Source: Oligoflexus tunisiensis
Lineage (GTDB): Bacteria; Bdellovibrionota_B; Oligoflexia; Oligoflexales; Oligoflexaceae
Assembly (NCBI RefSeq): GCF_001748245.1
Contig: NZ_BDFO01000001.1
Span: 6,539,346-6,603,345 of the forward strand
Direction: 5' to 3'
DNA: 64,000 nt
Shown: positions 1-8,871 of the stretch, piece after piece
Numbering within the stretch: the stretch's first letter is position 1
How the letters are laid out: every line of letters starts with the position of its first letter
The notes under the pieces: model-generated
The model's input: the letters and a program-made list of their open reading frames with translations, nothing else
Databases searched by the model: none
Told to the model about the DNA's origin: nothing
Position numbers and translations under genes: made by a program

Positions 1-2
1 CA

Positions 3-1550
3 GCTCTGACCACCATGCCGGGCCGTTTGGGTCGAAGCCTTGGTCTGAGCGTCCTCGTTCTGGCCTCCATCTCGACTCTCTGCAATATCATGAACATGAC
101 CCTGTTCAAGAGCCCGGTCAGCATCATCACACTTTCCACGACCGTCCAATCCAACGCGCAGGAAGTCAGCGAATTTCTGGCTCTCTATGGAACCCGGCTT
201 GCCCTCAGTGCCGGTCTGGTTTTGAGCCTGGCGCTTCCGCTCCTCGCTTACTATCGGAAAGCCATGCAGCCGCGAACCCTGGCCGTGAGCCTCGCCTGCC
301 TGGCTTTGTCATTTCTTTATGCGCTGCCGAGTCTGCAGAAATCAGACTGGAACTTGAAGCAGGTCGCTCACGATTTCCATGAGCTCGCTTATGTGGATCG
401 CCTCTTCACGACGATGGCCCGTTATCAGGGCATCACGAAAGCCCGGGAAAAGGCCCGGGTCTTCTGGAGTCAGAGGGTTGAATGGCAGAAGAATCTCAAG
501 CTACAAACCAGCCGACAGACCCCCGGAATTGTGATCGTTGTGATCGGTGAATCCACAACGCGCCGGCATATGGGAATTTACGGCTATGAGCGGCTCACGA
601 CACCCGCCCTGGAATCGCTCCAGGATCAACTGATCGTGTTTCCTGATGCCATCTCTCCGATAGCCAGCACCCTGCAAGGTGTCATCGGTGCCCTTTGCGC
701 CACCGGATTTCATATGGAATCCCTGGAATGTCAGGGCCCGACTCTGATCGAAATCGCGCGGGCCGCCGGTTATCAAACGACCTGGATTTCCAACCAGGCG
801 CCCAGCGGTTTCGGTGATAATTTCATCGTGGAACTCGGCCGCACCGCAGACCGGACGATCTTCGTCAACCAGGACGTATCGAGCGCCGGGGAAGCGGATA
901 ACAGCGCAAGTCTGGACGAAAAGGTGCTGGGTCCTTTGGATGAACTGCTTGCGACCTCGCAGGCCGATGACACAAAACACATGATCTTCGTGCACCTCAT
1001 GGGCACGCATTTTATCTATGAAAAGCGCTATCCCCAGGAAAAAGCTCTCTTTGTAAATACCGACGATCTGGCATTGGACTCCGGCATCACCGACCCGAAA
1101 GCCCGTGCCATCATCAATCACTATGACAATGCCGTCGCCTATCAGGACAGTGTGCTGGGTGAGATGATGGATCGTCTCAACGCGTCCGATCGCGAGGGCC
1201 TGCTCTTTTATTTTTCGGATCACGGCGAGGAGGTCTACAACACGGATAACTTCGCAGGGCATAGCGAGGATCGCGTTACGCCTGCCATGCGGGAGGTTCC
1301 CGTCATCGTCGGCTTTTCCCGCGCCTATGCGCAAACCTGTGCGGATGAACTCGCGCAATGGCGCCGGTATGCGGAGCGGCCTTTTTCAACCTTTCAGCTG
1401 ACACCATCCATCGCCGGACTGCTCGGTCTGCAGTCGGATGCGTTTGATGATCGTGACAATATTTTCTCGGAACAGTTCCTGCCCGATCGGGGCACGATGC
1501 GGGCGAGCTCCGCGTCATCACCGGGACGCCCGCCGTATCTCAGAAAATGA
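3..1550 (+). CDS. EptA-like phosphoethanolamine transferase / sulfatase-fold membrane enzyme, 5' end outside window
   Basis: Probably transfers phosphoethanolamine to lipid A or another outer-envelope acceptor, acting at the periplasmic face of the inner membrane. The frame is open to the window edge, so the first ATG (position 15) may be internal; only about two hydrophobic segments are visible before the soluble domain, whereas family members usually have about five. The catalytic domain begins near residue 170. The motif GESTTRRHMGIYGY carries the nucleophilic Thr and the metal-binding Glu, and SDHGEEV near residue 400 supplies further metal ligands. The gene ends 4 bp before the convergent galE stop. 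The family is clear from these motifs; the acceptor substrate is not. Confidence 0.85.
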   Translation, partial: ALTTMPGRLGRSLGLSVLVLASISTLCNIMNMTLFKSPVSIITLSTTVQSNAQEVSEFLALYGTRLALSAGLVLSLALPLLAYYRKAMQPRTLAVSLACLALSFLYALPSLQKSDWNLKQVAHDFHELAYVDRLFTTMARYQGITKAREKARVFWSQRVEWQKNLKLQTSRQTPGIVIVVIGESTTRRHMGIYGYERLTTPALESLQDQLIVFPDAISPIASTLQGVIGALCATGFHMESLECQGPTLIEIARAAGYQTTWISNQAPSGFGDNFIVELGRTADRTIFVNQDVSSAGEADNSASLDEKVLGPLDELLATSQADDTKHMIFVHLMGTHFIYEKRYPQEKALFVNTDDLALDSGITDPKARAIINHYDNAVAYQDSVLGEMMDRLNASDREGLLFYFSDHGEEVYNTDNFAGHSEDRVTPAMREVPVIVGFSRAYAQTCADELAQWRRYAERPFSTFQLTPSIAGLLGLQSDAFDDRDNIFSEQFLPDRGTMRASSASSPGRPPYLRK

Positions 1551-1554
1551 AATC

Positions 1555-2547
1555 TCAGGAAAAACCTTTGGGATGCTTTTCATGCCAGACCAGAGCGGTC
1601 CGGATGATGGTATCCAGATCGGAATAACGGCTGACATAACCCAGCACCTGGCGGGCCTTCGTGTTATCGGCATAAAGTTCCGCCGGATCGCCAGGACGCC
1701 GCTCGGCAAATCGGTAAGGAATTTTCCGACCGAGAACGCGCTCGGCTGCCTGCACGATCTCCAGGTTGCTATAGCCCTTCCCGGTTCCGAGGTTCACCAC
1801 ATCAAAGGTGCCCGGCTTCAGAGTATGCAGATGCTGAGCGGCTTTGATATGCGCATCCGCCAGGTCGGAAACATGGATATAGTCCCTGACACAGGTTCCA
1901 TCGCGGGTGGGAAAGTCATTGCCAAAGATGGAGAGTTCCTTGCCGGCTACCGCCGACAGAATCACATTGGGAATCAGATGCGTTTCCGGCTGGTGATCCT
2001 CACCGATCTCACCACTGGGATCCGCTCCGCAGGCATTGAAATAGCGCAGCGCCATCGCCTTGAGACCATAGGCGCGACAGGCATCCTCGATCAACCACTC
2101 CGCCACCAGCTTGGAGCGGCCGTAAGGCGAGATGGGAACCTTGGGATCATGTTCCAGCATCGGCACCTTCTCGGGCGTTCCAAAGATCGCGCAGGTGGAC
2201 GAGAACACAAGGCCCGCGGTGGATTTTTCCGCACGCATGGCGTTCAGGAGACAGCGCACCCCTTCCCCATTGTTTTCGTAGTAAAGATCCGGTTCCGTCA
2301 CGGATTCGCCGACCAGGGCAAAGGCCGCGAAGTGGAAGATCCCATCAAAGTGATCCTCCCGCAGCGCGGCCCGTAGGGTTTCCTTGTCGAGCAAATCCGC
2401 CTGGATGAGTTTGACTTCGCGGGGGACCGATGCGCGATGGCCGCGACTCAGATTATCGTACACCACACAGCTATGTCCCTGCCGCAATGCTTCCCACACA
2501 AAATGGGAACCGATATATCCTGCACCACCTATAACGAGAAAACGCAT
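1555..2547 (-). CDS. galE: UDP-glucose 4-epimerase
   Basis: Interconverts UDP-glucose and UDP-galactose in the cytoplasm, supplying galactose for surface polysaccharide. The N-terminus has the Rossmann NAD motif GGAGYIGSH, the catalytic Ser/Thr region FSSTCAIFG, and the YGRSK (Tyr-x3-Lys) pair. Length (330 aa) is normal for GalE. A GTG at 2553 is also in frame, but AAGGGG is spaced about 5 nt from the ATG at 2547, which I take as the start. It is the last gene of a tight minus-strand run beginning near 7596, with 22 bp to the upstream lipoprotein gene. Confidence 0.95.
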   Translation of the reverse strand: MRFLVIGGAGYIGSHFVWEALRQGHSCVVYDNLSRGHRASVPREVKLIQADLLDKETLRAALREDHFDGIFHFAAFALVGESVTEPDLYYENNGEGVRCLLNAMRAEKSTAGLVFSSTCAIFGTPEKVPMLEHDPKVPISPYGRSKLVAEWLIEDACRAYGLKAMALRYFNACGADPSGEIGEDHQPETHLIPNVILSAVAGKELSIFGNDFPTRDGTCVRDYIHVSDLADAHIKAAQHLHTLKPGTFDVVNLGTGKGYSNLEIVQAAERVLGRKIPYRFAERRPGDPAELYADNTKARQVLGYVSRYSDLDTIIRTALVWHEKHPKGFS

Positions 2548-2569
2548 GGTCACCCCTTAAGTATGTGTA

Positions 2570-4153
2570 TCAGTTTTTCAGCTCAGCAAAATGCTGTTGG
2601 CAGTTTTTCTGGCTTTCCTTCTCAAGTCCACTGCATTTCTTTTCATAAGTGGAAAATAATGCGGTGAAGGCGGGATCTTTTTGCCAATCCTTCAGGGAAT
2701 CACTCACCTTTTTTGCACGCGTCCAATTGCGTCCTGAAAAACCATCATCAAGGCTGGTGGCCGTGTCGTAGTATTCCTTGGTAAGGTTCAACATGTAGGT
2801 CTTTTGGTCCTCATTCTTGATTTTGGCATTCAGGATAATGTCATTGGTGATCCATTGGATTTTGCTCGCGCGTCCCACGACTGACTCACGGGCCTTGGCA
2901 GCCCAGCCTTGTGCGGCCTTGTCATTTTTCAATTCCTGTTCCAGGGACGCGAGGCTGCTGTAATAGTACCAGGGCGTATCGCTCTTCGCGGCTTCGGCTT
3001 CCAAAATCTTGCGGGCGCCATCAACGTCACCGACCTGCCGCAGCATATAGCCTGCGGTGGACACCACAGCGTGACGTTCATAAGGTGTCTTGGCATTTTT
3101 ATCAGCTTGCGCGGCAGCAGCCTGAACATCGGCCTTCAGTTTCGCCGGTACGGGAGCATTGGGGGCTTCCAGCTTTTGAAACTCAATCGCCGGATTCCAG
3201 GCGGCCAGCCGGGTATCCACGGAGTTGTCGGCATTGTTCGCGATCGCGGTCGCAGCTTTCAGCCAGCGTTTTTTCAAATCCTCATAAGCCTTGCCCTTGG
3301 GCTTGCCATGAAGGAATTCCGCCGTTTGTTTGGCGTTATAGTTGATAAAGGAACGCGCGGCCTGGATCGAGTCCTTGTTCGCAAAGATCGCATCCAGATA
3401 ACGCTTGGATTCCATCTTGATATCCGACACGGCATTGGCGGATTCCTCGTCATCCTTTTGCTGGACAGCCAGATTCAAAAGGTTGGCGGCAAACAGCGCC
3501 TTTTCCTTCGGCATGTTCGCAGGGACTTTATCAGCTGCACGTTTCGCTGCATTCAGCAGACGATCGCCGGTGTAGCGGCCTTCAGGCAGCTGATCCCAAC
3601 TGGTGTAGGCCAGCACCTTCCAGTCATCACCTTTGGCATCGCCGTTCTCGAGACGGGAAAACGCCTCAGCGAAGTTTTGGTTGTTTTTCAGAACAGGTTG
3701 CACGGCAGCGTGGAATTCCTCTTCATTCAGACTGGTGCTCAGACGATACAGTTCACGACCATCCGCTGTCAGCACCAGCACCGTGGGATAACCCGAGGCC
3801 GACAGGCGTTCACCCCAGACCTGGGCCAGATCGGTGTCACCATCCAGGTAGAGCGGGACAAAATTCTTCATCAGCTCTGCGAAGCGTGGCTTCGAAAAAA
3901 CTTCCGACTTCAGTTCATTGCAAGGAGGACACCAGGCGGCACCCCAAAAAACAAAGACCAGTTTATTGTCGGCCTTGGCCTTGGCAAAGGCCTCTTCGGG
4001 ACGGCCTTGAAACCAGATGCCTGGTTGCGGTTGACCTTGCAAGACATGTTCCTTCTGTTCCTTTCCTTCATTCTCCGCCTTTTGCGTGGTCGCGCAGGCA
4101 TGCAACAGAAGCCCCAGGGGCAAAATAAAGGGCGCAATCTGAGTCAGTTTCAT
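2570..4153 (-). CDS. Thioredoxin-fold lipoprotein
   Basis: An exported lipoprotein: the signal peptide ends in a lipobox (LLLHAC) with Cys19 as the expected lipidation site. A thioredoxin-like domain follows at about residues 45-150, with the redox motif WCPPC in a GAAWCPPCNEL context, so a periplasmic thiol-disulfide role is likely. Residues 180-527 are mostly helical and rich in Lys/Ala, with no family I recognise; this long extension is unusual for a DsbD-gamma or TlpA-type protein. It is followed closely by galE and preceded 38 bp away by pheA. Function beyond redox activity is inference. Confidence 0.75.
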   Translation of the reverse strand: MKLTQIAPFILPLGLLLHACATTQKAENEGKEQKEHVLQGQPQPGIWFQGRPEEAFAKAKADNKLVFVFWGAAWCPPCNELKSEVFSKPRFAELMKNFVPLYLDGDTDLAQVWGERLSASGYPTVLVLTADGRELYRLSTSLNEEEFHAAVQPVLKNNQNFAEAFSRLENGDAKGDDWKVLAYTSWDQLPEGRYTGDRLLNAAKRAADKVPANMPKEKALFAANLLNLAVQQKDDEESANAVSDIKMESKRYLDAIFANKDSIQAARSFINYNAKQTAEFLHGKPKGKAYEDLKKRWLKAATAIANNADNSVDTRLAAWNPAIEFQKLEAPNAPVPAKLKADVQAAAAQADKNAKTPYERHAVVSTAGYMLRQVGDVDGARKILEAEAAKSDTPWYYYSSLASLEQELKNDKAAQGWAAKARESVVGRASKIQWITNDIILNAKIKNEDQKTYMLNLTKEYYDTATSLDDGFSGRNWTRAKKVSDSLKDWQKDPAFTALFSTYEKKCSGLEKESQKNCQQHFAELKN

Positions 4154-4191
4154 GCAGAACTCCTCGAGTTGATGAAAAAAGGTTCTTTAGG

Positions 4192-5034
4192 TTAGCGTTG
4201 TGAGGCGTAACTGCCAAGCACTTTCAGCGTCCGCGTCATCGAAGCGAGGGTTTTCAGCGCCAAATCCCAGGCTGGATGCCCCGGTCCGGCCGCGACTTCA
4301 AGAAAATAAAAGTAGGTCCAGGCGGCATCCTTGGTCGGTCGTGCTTCGCAATGCACAAGCTCGATACCAAGGCTTTGCAGAATCCCGCAAAGTGGACCGA
4401 TGCGCGCAAATCCTTCACCCGAATGGAGAAGGATCAGGCTCATCATGCGCCCAACTTTCAAAGGCTTTTTATCCGGCTTTTTCGTGCTCTTTTGTATGTG
4501 CAGAAAGCGGGTGTAGTTCTCACCACGATCGGCGATGTCACGCGCCATCACCTTGAGCCCATAAAGTTTCGCGGCCTGCAGACTGGCAATGGCCGCGGTG
4601 TGTGGGGGTTTATGCTGACCCAAATGTTCCGCAGCTCCGGCCGTATCAAAAAAGTTCTGCGGCGTCAGGCCACGTTCGCGCAAATAGTGTGCACATTGCG
4701 CCAGAGCCTGCGGATGGGAAATCACTGTGGTGACATCGGCGGCGCGCGTGCCGGGTGGAATCAGCAGGCAGTGCTGAATGCGGAGAATGGCCTCACCCGC
4801 TATCTGCACGGGAAAGCGGGCCAGGTGATCGAAGTTTTCATGGATGGTTCCGGCCAGGGAATTTTCCACCGGCAGGAGCGCGTCCGTGATGCGACCTTTG
4901 GTGAGTTCGGTAAATACGGTTTCGAACGCAGGCAAGGGTTTAAATCGGAGGGCTGCTTTTTTGCCGAAGTATTGCAGTATGGCCAGTTCACTGTATGCAC
5001 CGGGCAGACCCTGAAATCCGACGATCCTTGCCAT
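4192..5034 (-). CDS. pheA: Prephenate dehydratase (monofunctional)
   Basis: Converts prephenate to phenylpyruvate in phenylalanine synthesis. The catalytic domain shows GLPGAYSE at the N-terminus, PVENSLAGTI, and the TRF motif (ENYTRFLHI) near residue 175. A C-terminal ACT domain (about 195-278) contains the GxARIGPLCGIL segment and EARP, which corresponds to the ESRP Phe-binding motif of the family, so feedback inhibition by Phe is expected. There is no chorismate mutase domain. Length (280 aa) fits. The stop of ligA lies 7 bp upstream, suggesting co-transcription. Confidence 0.95.
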   Translation of the reverse strand: MARIVGFQGLPGAYSELAILQYFGKKAALRFKPLPAFETVFTELTKGRITDALLPVENSLAGTIHENFDHLARFPVQIAGEAILRIQHCLLIPPGTRAADVTTVISHPQALAQCAHYLRERGLTPQNFFDTAGAAEHLGQHKPPHTAAIASLQAAKLYGLKVMARDIADRGENYTRFLHIQKSTKKPDKKPLKVGRMMSLILLHSGEGFARIGPLCGILQSLGIELVHCEARPTKDAAWTYFYFLEVAAGPGHPAWDLALKTLASMTRTLKVLGSYASQR

Positions 5035-5041
5035 GATTTTC

Positions 5042-6970
5042 CTACTTTCCTTTCATCAAGGCCATGAGCTGGTCTTCACTCCAAATAGGAATTCCAAGCT
5101 CCTTGGCCTTCTTCATTTTCGACGAGCCCGTGTCCGTTTCATTGGTCACGAGCGCGAAGGTATTTTTTGAAACGCTGGAACCGGTCTTGCCACCGGCCTC
5201 GCGTATCGCGCGTTCAATTTCATCCCGCGGTCGCGACAGGGCCCCGGTGATCACAAACTGCTTGCCGGCCAAAGGTCCACTGCCAGGGGCATGCTTGCGT
5301 TTGGGAGCCTGGGGCTGCACGCCGACCTTAAGAAGACGCTGGATCACCGGTTTTTTGACTTTCAAACCGTGCACAATCTGTTCCGCGGATTTCTGGGCAA
5401 AGCCTTCGATTTCCGTCAGCTCCACCACGGTCATGCCCATGATGGCCTCCAGGCTGGGATAATGTTCCAGGAGCTTTTCCCAGGTCCGCATCCCGGCCCC
5501 TTCAATCCCAAGGCCATTTAAAAATCGGGCCAGAGGCAGCTTGCAGGTGGACTGGATGTTCTTGTAAAGTTTTGCGGCCATCTTTTCCTTGGTCGCCGGG
5601 AGCTTCAGAAAATCCTCTTCGGTCAGCCGATAAAGATCCGCGACGTGCTCCACCAGACCGCACTGAATCAGCTGCTCGAGGCGCTTTTCGCTCAGGTCAT
5701 CAATCTCGGCCGCCCGGATCCAGTTCAAAATAAAACCCGAGCGCTGGGCGGGGCAATCATCCTGGTTCACGCACTTGAGCCGGACCCCATCGAATTCCAC
5801 CTTGCTGCGACACGACGGGCACTGCTCCGGCCAGCGGTGGTTTCCGGGTTTCGCCTCCACCACCTGCAGGAACTTCGGAATGACTTCACCCGAGCGGACG
5901 ATTTCAATCTGATCCCCTTTTTTCAGGTTATAGGCTTTCACATGCTCGGCATTATGCAGCGTGACGTTGGTGATGCGGGCGCCGCTCAGATTTACCGGCT
6001 CAATCACAGCCACAGGCGTGATAATGCCCAGGCGCGAGGTGGCCCAAATGATGTCATCGATCACCGCGATCGCGGTCTGTCCTTGCCATTTAAAGGAAAG
6101 CTTATAGCGCGGATGATGTCCCGTGCTGCCAAGCTGCTGATGCAGACTCAGACGGTTATAGGAAAACACCGCTCCGTCATAGGCGATTTCGCCTTCCTCC
6201 ATCCAGCGTTTCACTTCACCCAGGTACTGCGAAATATCCTCGGCACTCTGCAAAAGTTTATGCGAAGGGACGCGGAATCCCCGCTGGCCGAGCCAGTCGA
6301 ATTTTTCCATCTCCGTGGCGATTTTTTCCACAGCCGGACCCAGCGCCTCAAAAGCGAAGAAATTAAAGAACCGGCACAGATCCACATGCACCTTGCGCCC
6401 CAGAAGTCCGGCCACGATATTGCGCGGATTGTTGGGTCGCTCCAGACCACGATCGAGCATCTCCTGGACGAGACCTGCAAACTGATGCGTGGTGCAGTAG
6501 ACTTCACCGCGGACCTCAAGATCCACCGGCCGATCCAATTTTTTCAGGCAGTCGGGAATCCACCGCACCTTATCCGTCACATCCTCGCCCACCCGTCCAT
6601 CCCCGCGGGTCTTGGCCATCACTAAAACACCCTGACGATAGATCAAACTCAAGGAGTTGCCATCGACTTTCGGCGTCCCGACGATGGCTTCCTGCCCCAT
6701 CCAGGCGGCGAGGTCTTCCTCCTTGTAGGTTTTATTCAGCGAGAGCATCGGAATATCATGGGTCTGGCGCTTCGACCCGCTGCTGCTGGGGGCGCTGCCC
6801 ACATAGAGGAGGGCCGGATGATCGGGGTCCAGCGAACGAAGCTCCTCCTCCAGACGATCGTAAACGGCGTCGGCGATTTCCGGCTTGCCCGCATAATAAA
6901 GGCGTTTGTGATGCATGATCGCAGCGGCCAGCTCCGCCACGCGATCGAGTTTCTGTGCGGATGGGGACAT
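5042..6970 (-). CDS. ligA: NAD-dependent DNA ligase
   Basis: Seals nicks in duplex DNA using NAD+. Domains in order: Ia (YY.GKPEIADAVYDRL), adenylation with the nucleophile Lys in TPKVDG, OB fold, a four-Cys zinc finger (CPSC...CVNQDDCP), helix-hairpin-helix repeats, and a C-terminal BRCT domain starting at GPLAGKQFVITG. A longer frame starts at 7060, but the ATG at 6970 is preceded by AGAGGAG 9 nt away and gives a protein of 642 aa, a normal LigA length. Some conserved positions are divergent (VGSAPSSSGSK and KVDGNSLSL in place of the common KLDG(L/V)A), so it may be a second, divergent ligase rather than the housekeeping copy; this cannot be settled here. Confidence 0.93.
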   Translation of the reverse strand: MSPSAQKLDRVAELAAAIMHHKRLYYAGKPEIADAVYDRLEEELRSLDPDHPALLYVGSAPSSSGSKRQTHDIPMLSLNKTYKEEDLAAWMGQEAIVGTPKVDGNSLSLIYRQGVLVMAKTRGDGRVGEDVTDKVRWIPDCLKKLDRPVDLEVRGEVYCTTHQFAGLVQEMLDRGLERPNNPRNIVAGLLGRKVHVDLCRFFNFFAFEALGPAVEKIATEMEKFDWLGQRGFRVPSHKLLQSAEDISQYLGEVKRWMEEGEIAYDGAVFSYNRLSLHQQLGSTGHHPRYKLSFKWQGQTAIAVIDDIIWATSRLGIITPVAVIEPVNLSGARITNVTLHNAEHVKAYNLKKGDQIEIVRSGEVIPKFLQVVEAKPGNHRWPEQCPSCRSKVEFDGVRLKCVNQDDCPAQRSGFILNWIRAAEIDDLSEKRLEQLIQCGLVEHVADLYRLTEEDFLKLPATKEKMAAKLYKNIQSTCKLPLARFLNGLGIEGAGMRTWEKLLEHYPSLEAIMGMTVVELTEIEGFAQKSAEQIVHGLKVKKPVIQRLLKVGVQPQAPKRKHAPGSGPLAGKQFVITGALSRPRDEIERAIREAGGKTGSSVSKNTFALVTNETDTGSSKMKKAKELGIPIWSEDQLMALMKGK

Positions 6971-6972
6971 GA

Positions 6973-7596
6973 TCAAAGACTCCTCTTGCGCCAGATACAA
7001 AGCCATTCCTCCAGAACGTTCTGGGGATTGGGCGGAGGCGGACAGCTGCTCGCATGGCAAAGGTCGAATTGATCCGCGAAAAGCCGCTGGGCTTCCGCTT
7101 CATCCACAGCAAAAGGCGGACCCTCCGGGGTTCGGGTGCGACGGAACAGGATCGCCATGACAAGGCCACCGGGCTTCAGTCGGGAGGTGATCCTTTGAAT
7201 ATAGGTCGCGCGGTGTTCAGGCTGGATGGCACAGAGCATGGCCCTGTCAAAAACGGCATCATAGGCCGCCGCGGGTGCGTTCGCCGCAAAGACATCCGCC
7301 ACGGCCAGGTTCAGACCGGACTGCGTTGCGTAAAGGGCCCGCGCTCCTTCGATGGCTTCCGGCACGGCATCCATCGCATCGACCTGATAACCCTGCCCGG
7401 CCAACCAGGCTTCGTTATGCGCCCGGCCACAGCCTGCCGAAAATATCCGGGCCCCGGCGGGCAGACGACCTTCCCGCGTGGCCTGCTGCAGAAGGCGTTC
7501 CAGCTCATGATGCGGGCGGCCTTGATCCCAGCCGGTTCGTCCGATCAACCAGCGTTCCCTCCAGGGTTCAATCTTTTCCACCTGGTTTTGTGTCAT
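6973..7596 (-). CDS. SAM-dependent methyltransferase, thiopurine S-methyltransferase-like
   Basis: A class I Rossmann methyltransferase of about 207 aa. Visible motifs are WxxRWxxGxTGWDQG at the N-terminus, typical of the TPMT family, then the SAM-binding AGCGRAHNEAWLA, DAVFDRAMLCAI (motif IV) and RLKPGGL (motif V). The frame is open to 7707, but the ATG at 7596 has GAGGAAG just upstream and places the family N-terminal motif correctly. It is the first gene of the run leading into ligA (2 bp gap). The substrate (thiol, selenite/tellurite or other) cannot be read from the sequence. Confidence 0.8.
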   Translation of the reverse strand: MTQNQVEKIEPWRERWLIGRTGWDQGRPHHELERLLQQATREGRLPAGARIFSAGCGRAHNEAWLAGQGYQVDAMDAVPEAIEGARALYATQSGLNLAVADVFAANAPAAAYDAVFDRAMLCAIQPEHRATYIQRITSRLKPGGLVMAILFRRTRTPEGPPFAVDEAEAQRLFADQFDLCHASSCPPPPNPQNVLEEWLCIWRKRSL

Positions 7597-7728
7597 AACT
7601 TCCTCGCGAGCGTCCGTTTGACTTAATATAGTCTCAGAGTAAATTGCAGCTTTTCCCTGCATGGGAATGCGGGTAGCCTTGCATCCAAGCGCTGAGGCAA
7701 GGGTCACGTTGCCAGAAAAGGAAATTTT

Positions 7729-8871
7729 GTGAAAGTCTGGAATCCAACCCCCTGGGCGATGCTGTGCGCCCTGATTATCTGTTCTCCGATGTCGTCACTG
7801 TTCGCCAAACCCGCCAAGGACCAGGTGCAGTATCGCATTGGTTTCGTGCATCCACGCAGCGGGCCGCTTGCGCCCTATGGCAACTCGCTCTCGCAGGGAG
7901 TCAAGCTGGGCCTGACTCAATTTCGCAAAGAAAATCCGCAGCTCGCGGACAAGGTGGCTTTGATAGCGGCGGATGATCATGGGCTGGCCTCCGAGGCCGA
8001 GAAGGCCGCCCTTCGCCTGGTTCAGCAGCAAAAGGCCGATATCCTCATTGGATCCTTGAGCAACGTGGCCAACCAGGCAATTGCCGCTGTCAGCAGCAAG
8101 ACCAAAAGCCTTCTGCTTTTGCCACGCGGCTCGGAAGATGATCTGACCGCTTATCCTTATGTGTATTCCACGAGTGTGACCGACAAACGGCAGGGCCAAA
8201 TTCTGGCCGATTTTGCGCTGAAAACCCTGCGTCGGGATCGGGCTGCGATTCTGCTCGATGCCCGTTCTCCGGACAGCGAGGTCATCAGTCAAGCCTTTGC
8301 GGAAGCCTTTACCCAAGGCGGTGGGCAGGTGCTCGGGCAGTGGACGGAAGGTGGCACGGAAAACCTTCGCAGCGTGCTGACCAAAATTGCCAGTGCGCAG
8401 CCGAATATTGTGGTCTTCCCCGGCTTCTATCGGGGTGTGCCCCGCGTGCTTGCTGAAGCACGCAAGGCCGGTATCAAAGCCACGTTTCTGGGTGGAGACG
8501 GCTGGGATCATGCCGACCTCTATAAACAGGGTGACCTCGGCAGTCAGTATTATTTCTCGTATTTCCATAACAACGATCCGCAAGCCGGTGTGCAAAGTTT
8601 TACGGCGGATTACGAAGCAGCTTTTGGACAGAAGCCGGATATCTTCGCCGCCCTTGGGTATGATGCGGTGCGCACGGCCCTGCAGGCCTTTGTCATCGCC
8701 AAGTCGGGCCAGACGTCGGAGCTGCAAAAAGCCTTTGAAGGCGCGCGTTTTCCGAGCATCTATGGAGCCGGACTTTTCGGCAAGGATCATGTTTTTCTGC
8801 GGCCTTATCCGGTCATGATTACGACCGGTGGTCAGGCCCGTTTGATGTCGCGAGTCATGCTGGATGAGTGA
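7729..8871 (+). CDS. ABC-type branched-chain amino-acid-like periplasmic binding protein
   Basis: A type I periplasmic ligand-binding protein (Peripla_BP_6 fold). It has a GTG start preceded by AAAAGGA, then a signal peptide cut near SLFA-KPAK. The opening IGFVHPRSGPLAPYGNSLSQGVKLGL matches the lobe-1 pattern of LivK-like proteins, and FAALGYDAVRTA matches the conserved C-terminal region. No permease or ATPase lies next to it, so it may be an orphan or have a sensing role. Its 3' end overlaps the next methyltransferase gene by 8 bp, which suggests translational coupling. Confidence 0.8.
   Translation: MKVWNPTPWAMLCALIICSPMSSLFAKPAKDQVQYRIGFVHPRSGPLAPYGNSLSQGVKLGLTQFRKENPQLADKVALIAADDHGLASEAEKAALRLVQQQKADILIGSLSNVANQAIAAVSSKTKSLLLLPRGSEDDLTAYPYVYSTSVTDKRQGQILADFALKTLRRDRAAILLDARSPDSEVISQAFAEAFTQGGGQVLGQWTEGGTENLRSVLTKIASAQPNIVVFPGFYRGVPRVLAEARKAGIKATFLGGDGWDHADLYKQGDLGSQYYFSYFHNNDPQAGVQSFTADYEAAFGQKPDIFAALGYDAVRTALQAFVIAKSGQTSELQKAFEGARFPSIYGAGLFGKDHVFLRPYPVMITTGGQARLMSRVMLDE

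Noticed and set aside
2909..4195. 428-codon plus-strand ORF opposite the thioredoxin lipoprotein
   Set aside because: No domain or ribosome site; the opposite strand has lipobox and CxxC motifs.
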